DNA of 64,000 nucleotides from JALHUB01 sp963719465. GTDB taxonomy: Bacteria; Chloroflexota; Dehalococcoidia; DSTF01; JALHUB01. The stretch spans positions 1,488,001 through 1,552,000 of the forward strand of contig OY970386.1 in assembly GCA_963719465.1 (NCBI GenBank), read 5' to 3'. A program made the translations under genes and the position numbers. Each line of letters opens with the position of its first letter. Positions within the stretch are counted from its first letter, which is position 1. Below the pieces are notes generated by a model, which searched no databases, was not told where the DNA came from, and saw only the letters and a list, made by a program, of their open reading frames with translations. Positions 59,112 through 64,000 of this stretch are shown here, one piece after another.

Positions 59112-62100
59112 CTAACGCCTTCGACGGCGCGCCAGCACCAGCCCCACGTGGTCGAGGAGCTGCTGCGGCGAGAACGGCTTCTCCAGCCACGTCGTGGCAC
59201 CGAACTCACGCCCCCGCACCACGTCCTCGCGGTTCTGAGTCGCCGTGATGAACGTCACGGGCGTGTTGCAGAACTCGCGAATCTTCTCCAGGAACGTCCA
59301 GGCCGCTCATGCCCGGCATGCGCATGTCGAGGAGGACGATGTCCGGCGCGTGGAAGCGAACGAGCTCCGCTGCCGCTACCGGGTCACTTGTCGAGACGAC
59401 TTCGCAGTTGGCGCTGCGCAGGCAGTGCTCGATGTAGTGGAGAATGTCCGGCTCGTCGTCAACGGCGACCACGCGGAACGGCTTCGCGCCGGCTTTCCGG
59501 CCAATGCCGCCGGCCCCCGCCGGCACGCCCCGCCGCTTCGATAGCGTCTTGCCGGCGACGGCGGGCAGAGTGAAGCTGAACACCGTTCCTTTCCCCTTGC
59601 CCGGGCTCTCGGCCCAGATGCGCCCGCCATGCGCCTCGACGATGCCCTTGCAGATGAACAGGCCGAGGCCCGTGCCCTTGGCGCCGCGCTCCTGCACCTG
59701 GACGAACTTCCGGAACAGCAGCGGGATCTTGTCGGCGGCGATGCCGACGCCGGCGTCGCGGACGTGGATTATGACCTGGCCCTCGCTCTCTTCCGCCGTC
59801 ACGATGATCGGCGTCGTCGGCGCGGAGTACTTGGCGGCGTTGGTGAACAGGTTCGTCAGCACCTGGACGATGCGCCGTCCGTCGGCGCGCACCATCGACA
59901 GCTCGCGCGGCAGCATCACTTCCAGCGGGTGCGGGTACTCGGTGTGCTCGAAGATGACGCGCGCCTCTTTGACGATGTCCGTCAGGTCCGTCGGCTTCGG
60001 CTCAATGACGAGGCGGCGGCCCTCGATGCGTGTAACGTCGAGCAGGTTGGCGACGAGGTCGGTCAGGCGGTTCGCCTGGGCATCGATGATGTCGAACAGC
60101 TCGCGCGTCTCGGCGGCGTCGGGTGGGATCGGTGAGGAGAGGGCCATGGAGGCGCAGCCCTTGATGGCCGTAAGCGGCGTCTTCAGCTCGTGGCTGACCT
60201 CGCCGAGGAACTCCGTGCGGGTGCGGTCGAGCTCCGCCTCCAGACGCTTGCGCTCCGAGAACGTCCTGCTTGATGGCGATGAAGTTGGCGATCTTGCCGT
60301 CGTCGCCGCGGACCGGCGTGATGGTCTGCTCCTCCGGGTAGAGGGTGCCGTCTTTACGCTTGTTGACCAGCTCGCCCTGCCAGACGCGGCCAGCGAGGAT
60401 CGTCTTCCAGAGCTTCTGGTAGAACAGCTTGTCGTGCTGGCCCGACTTGAGGACGCGCGGATTGCCGCCGATCACCTCTTCGGCGCTGTAGCCGGTGAGG
60501 CGGGTGAAAGCGTCGTTCACCCACTGGATGACGCCGCTCGGGTCGGTGATGACAATGCCGTTGGCGGCGGCCTGGAGCGCGTTCGCCTGGAGGCGAATCT
60601 CCTCCTCTGCCTGCTTGCGGGCGGTGACGTTGCGGAAGAGAAGGGTCAGGTTGTCGGGCCCCGGGTACGCGTGCATCTCGACGATGGAATCGGTGGCGAC
60701 GGACTGGCCTTCGAAGTGGGCGGGCCGGCCGGTCTCCATCGCCCGTTTGTACTCCCGTTCGAACGTAGAACCCGCGATGGCGGGATATATGTCCAGGAGG
60801 TTGCGGTTCAGCATCTCCTCGCGCTTCTTGCCGAAATAGGCGAGAGCGGCGTCGTTGACGTGGGTGATGCGCCAGTCGCGGTCGAGCGCATAGAAGCCGT
60901 CGGCGATGCTGTCGGTTATAGCGGCAAGGCGCTCCTGCGATTCGCGCACCGCCTGCTCGGCGCGCCTCCGCCCGGTGATGTCAGTGAAGACGCCGACGGC
61001 GCCGGACGGCTGGCCTTCGGCATCGAAGAGCGGCGTGATGTTGCCGATGGTGTTCCGCCATTCGCCGTCGTCGAACAGGAAGTCGAAGGTGTAATCGACG
61101 AAGGTCTCGCCGCGGGCGGCGCGCTGGAACGGCAGTTCTTCGGGGCGGACGAGCTCGACGCCTTCGTGGAACATGCGGTAGTGGGCGACCTTCGCGGGCT
61201 CGTCCCCGGTCTCCGACACGTTTGTGCCGGCCGCCACGCGCAGGAACTCTTCGCCGGCGCGGTTGGCGACGATGCGCTTGCATTCGCGGTCCTCGGCGAC
61301 CCAGACGATGGCGGGGGCGATGTTCAGGAGAGTTCGGAGGTATTCCGCCTGCGACGCGGCGCGCGCCTCACTTTCGCGGAGTGCGTCTTCGGCGCGGCGG
61401 CGGTCGGTGATGTCGCGGCCGTAGATGTTGGCGTAACCGGCGCCGGCTATCGGTATTACCTGGACGGACCAGATCCGCCCGACCAGCCCGATATCGACGG
61501 TGATCTGTTTTGGTCGCCGCTTTGCGAACGCTGTGCCGATGAGCGCTCGCACGGTTTCGGGCGCCATCTCGCCCACGGCGCAGCCCCAGTCTTCGAGCCA
61601 CGCCCGGCTCGCCTGGTTGGCGTACATGAGCACGCCGTAGCGGCTGATGCGCAGGATAGGGTTCGGGTTTTCCGAAGGGAACCTGGCCAGACTGTCGATC
61701 TCGGCCTGAGCCCGCTTGCGCTCCGTGATGTCGCGGGCCATGATCTGTGCCGCGCGTTCTCCTTCGTATTGGACCGGTGAGGAGATAACCTCGACCGGCA
61801 CTTCCCGCCCGTCCAACCGGACGATGGACGTCTCTCGGACGGGCACGTTCTGGCCGGCCTGGATAGCCCTGAGGCGCTCCTTGATCATTCCCGCGTCGTT
61901 GGGGTTGGCGAGCTCCATGATGTTGTGCGCCGCCAACTCCTCGAAGCTGCCGGCACCGTAAAGCTCGAGCGCCGCCGGATTGGCGTAGAGCAGCCTGCCC
62001 TCTCGATGAACGACAATCGCGTCCGGCGCCGACTCGAGCAGGGTGCGGTAGCGGTACTCGCTATCGCGCAGCGCCTCTTCCGCTTGCTTGCGTTCGGTGA

Positions 62101-63319
62101 TGTCGTGGAAGACACCCACGCCGACGATGATTTGCCCCTGCGAGTCGCGGACGGGCGCGGAGCTCATGCTCAGCGTGACGCTTGTGCCGTCGCTTCGCTC
62201 GCAGGGGATCTCCTCGGCGTCGACGACTTCGCCGGTAGCCATCGAGCGAGAGACAGGCCATTCCTCGGTTGTGTAGGGACGCCCATCTGGATGGAGGCCG
62301 CGATAGCGCGCGAACTCGCTCGGGCCGTCGACAATCTTGCCCATTATTTCGCGACTCCGGGAGTTGGAGAGGAGGAGGTCGCCGCTGCGGGCGTCGCGGA
62401 TGGTCACGCCGGAGGGAATCTGATCCAGCACCGACCGCAACATGGACTCGCTTCGCCGCAGCGCCTCCTCGGCCCGCTTGCGCTCGGTGATATCTGCGTG
62501 GTACCAGAGGCGGCCGCGCGGCTTTCCATCCATGGAGATGGGGATGAAATCACGGAGGCACAGGCGCCCGCCTCTCATGGCAACTTCTTCGCCTATGATG
62601 GGCTTGCCCTTGCCGACTATTTCGGCGATGCGGCTTGTCTGCTCATCAGGATCGAGATAGGCGTTCTTGATTCTGGCAATCATCTCGGCTGCGGTGAGGC
62701 CGACTAGGTCTGCGGGCGCGTCCTTCAGGCCGAAGTAATCGCAGAACGCCTGATTGGCCAGCTCGATCCTGTCTTCGCCAACCAGGAGGACGCTGCCGTG
62801 CATGCTCGAAACGAGAGTGCGGAGGCGCTGGAGCGTCGTTTGCAGGGCTTCCTCTTCCCGCCTGCGCTCGGTCACGTCTTGGAACAGGACGGCCATCGTA
62901 TTGTCGCCCAGCGGAACCGCATGCGCGCTGAAGTAAGCCTCCGGCATGCGGGAGTCGCCCGGGTAGTGGACATCCGGCGCGTCTGCGGGGACGCCGCTCA
63001 GAGCCACGCGGGCGTTCCTCTCAAGCGACTCACGTTCGGTGCTGGGGAAGGCTTCGAGGACGAGCTTGCCGGTGAGGTCCTGCGCTTCCGCCTGAAGGAT
63101 GCGCGCGGCAGCGCTGTTGAGCGAGAGGAGGCGGAGGCTCCTTGGGTCGTTCGGGTCCTCTAGCCTGTAGACGGCCACACCCAGGTCCGCGTGATCGATG
63201 ATGGCGGCCTGCTGGCGAATCTGCGCCTCCAGGATCTTGGCTGCCGGCTCATTGAACAGCGCCTGGTCGGGGGCATCGCTTCTTGTCTTATTGCTAGCCT
63301 TATCCGGTTTATCGCTCAT
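59112..63319 (-). CDS. hybrid histidine kinase with eight PAS domains and receiver (two frameshifts)
   Basis: About 1,401 residues if both shifts are corrected. Eight PAS-like repeats, each ending in D-I-T-E-R-K-type linkers (DVTERRREE, DITERKRAE, DITDRRRAE, NVTARKQAE), occupy residues 1-1020. A HisKA domain follows (GEVSHELKTPLTAIKG), then HATPase_c (DAGVGIAADKIPLLFRKF, KGTGLGLFICKGIVEAHGG) and a receiver domain (VVAVDDEPDI, IVLLDMRMPGMSG, FITAT, WLEKPF) ending at TAG 59114. No transmembrane helix is visible, so it is a cytoplasmic sensor. Each shift lies at GAACGTC on the plus strand (60259-60265; 59292-59298), where GACGTC would restore the frame. Signal and target are unknown. Confidence 0.85.
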
Positions 63320-63549
63320 GACGTGACCTCATCAGCGTTTCGTTAGCGGGGGATACCGATGATTGCCGGTGGGTTATGGCGGAGGGCCTTCGGAGACCCA
63401 TTTGACTGCTGGGCAAGCTGCATTGCTCCATTATATCAAAGGCGGAGGGCGGCGAACGGCCTGCGGCCCTATGTTTGAAGCGTCGCTTAGCGCTCGTTGA
63501 CCGGTTACGCCGCGAAGCGTAGATTGGTCGGGTAACGGCGGGGAATCGA

Positions 63550-64000
63550 ATGAAGCGGTTATCATTCTACGGACTGACGGCTTCCCTCGCCCTCACCTGT
63601 CTGCTCGTTGTGGCCTGCCGCAGCAACAACCAGGCGTCGGGCGCGGACGGCAACGCGGCGCCGGGCGTCACGGACACGGAGATCGTTCTCGGCACGCACC
63701 TGCCGCTCAGCGGCTCGCCGGCGGCCGCTTACGGCCCGATCGCCGACGGCATGAACGCCTACTTCGACTACATCAATTCGCAGGGCGGCGTCCACGGTCG
63801 CAAGATCAAGCTGCTGGTCGGCGACGACCACTACAGCCCGCCGGACGCCCTGGATGTCGTGCGGGAGCAGGTCGAGCAGCAACACGTGTTCGCTATCGTC
63901 GGCGGCGTCGGCGACCAGACGGAGCTGGCGGTGATGAAGTACCTGGAGGACAATGGGGTGCCGGACATGTTCGTCGGCGGCGGGCTCCCCATCTTCAGCG
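63550..64000 (+). CDS. branched-chain amino acid-type ABC substrate-binding lipoprotein, N-terminal fragment
   Basis: The visible 150 codons encode a signal peptide with lipobox VVAC (SLALTCLLVVACRS). The start of a type I periplasmic binding protein follows: VTDTEIVLGTHLPLSGSPAA, FDYINSQGGVHGRKIKLLVGDD, PDALDVVREQVEQQHVFAIVGG. This is the LivJ/Leu-Ile-Val-BP family. The gene runs off the right edge. GGGGA lies eight bases before the ATG. Ligand cannot be predicted from this part. Confidence 0.83.
   Translation, partial: MKRLSFYGLTASLALTCLLVVACRSNNQASGADGNAAPGVTDTEIVLGTHLPLSGSPAAAYGPIADGMNAYFDYINSQGGVHGRKIKLLVGDDHYSPPDALDVVREQVEQQHVFAIVGGVGDQTELAVMKYLEDNGVPDMFVGGGLPIFS

Noticed and set aside
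59444..61780. 778-codon plus-strand frame
   Set aside because: It is antisense to the hybrid histidine kinase and has no motif.
1..64000. Insertion sequences, integrases, prophage or CRISPR-cas
   Set aside because: No transposase, integrase, phage structural gene or repeat-spacer array was recognised.

Overview
The window is about 64 kb of GC-rich bacterial chromosome with short intergenic gaps. It most resembles a Chloroflexota (Dehalococcoidia-like) genome. This is inference from three things: Thr/Pro 'TATNTP' linkers in secreted proteins, a methylene-THF reductase/heterodisulfide reductase operon of acetogen type, and the general gene content. No 16S gene or taxonomic marker search was available.

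Layout. 1-5.0 kb: start of a radical SAM gene (minus), then PIN/TRAM protein, ispD, ispF, cysE, cysS. 5.1-10.5 kb: tRNA-Thr, tRNA-Tyr, tRNA-Thr, then tuf-rpmG-secE-nusG-rplK-rplA and, after a structured leader, rplJ-rplL. 10.5-12.6 kb: B-box/LysM membrane protein, radC, lipoprotein. 12.6-17.5 kb: larC-larB (nickel-pincer cofactor) diverging from a metal-transport pair (MgtE_N/CBS regulator plus NRAMP-like carrier) behind a riboswitch-like leader. 17.6-26.0 kb: a minus-strand operon mvhD-metF-hdrC-hdrB-hdrA-mvhD-metV, predicted to encode a methylene-tetrahydrofolate reductase complex whose HdrA is a very large HdrA-GltD-HdrA fusion. 26.3-26.8 kb: an autoregulated MarR repressor.

27.2-47.5 kb is a cell-surface polysaccharide locus. 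It holds a WecG-like glycosyltransferase, an initiating sugar transferase, Wzz-like and CpsD-like chain-length proteins, a Wzx flippase, a Wzy/ligase, two GT2 enzymes, a methyltransferase, two hexapeptide acetyltransferases, a polysaccharide deacetylase, two FemAB/GNAT-like proteins and a DegT-like protein. Three paralogous secreted proteins of an unrecognised family bracket it; one ends in a dockerin. 48-52 kb: an anchored secreted protein, an OafA-type acyltransferase and a DUF4389 membrane protein. 52-56 kb: a glycyl radical enzyme of unknown substrate, with an extra N-terminal domain, and its activase. 56-64 kb: a PrsW-like protease, a carboxylesterase, an eight-PAS hybrid histidine kinase, and the start of a branched-chain amino-acid-type ABC binding lipoprotein.

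At least six genes, including essential ones (cysS, ispD), carry single-base frameshifts. Four of these fall where the expected reading restores the palindrome GACGTC, which points to systematic base-calling error at a modified motif rather than gene decay. Broken genes are therefore annotated as single CDS spans with the shift described.
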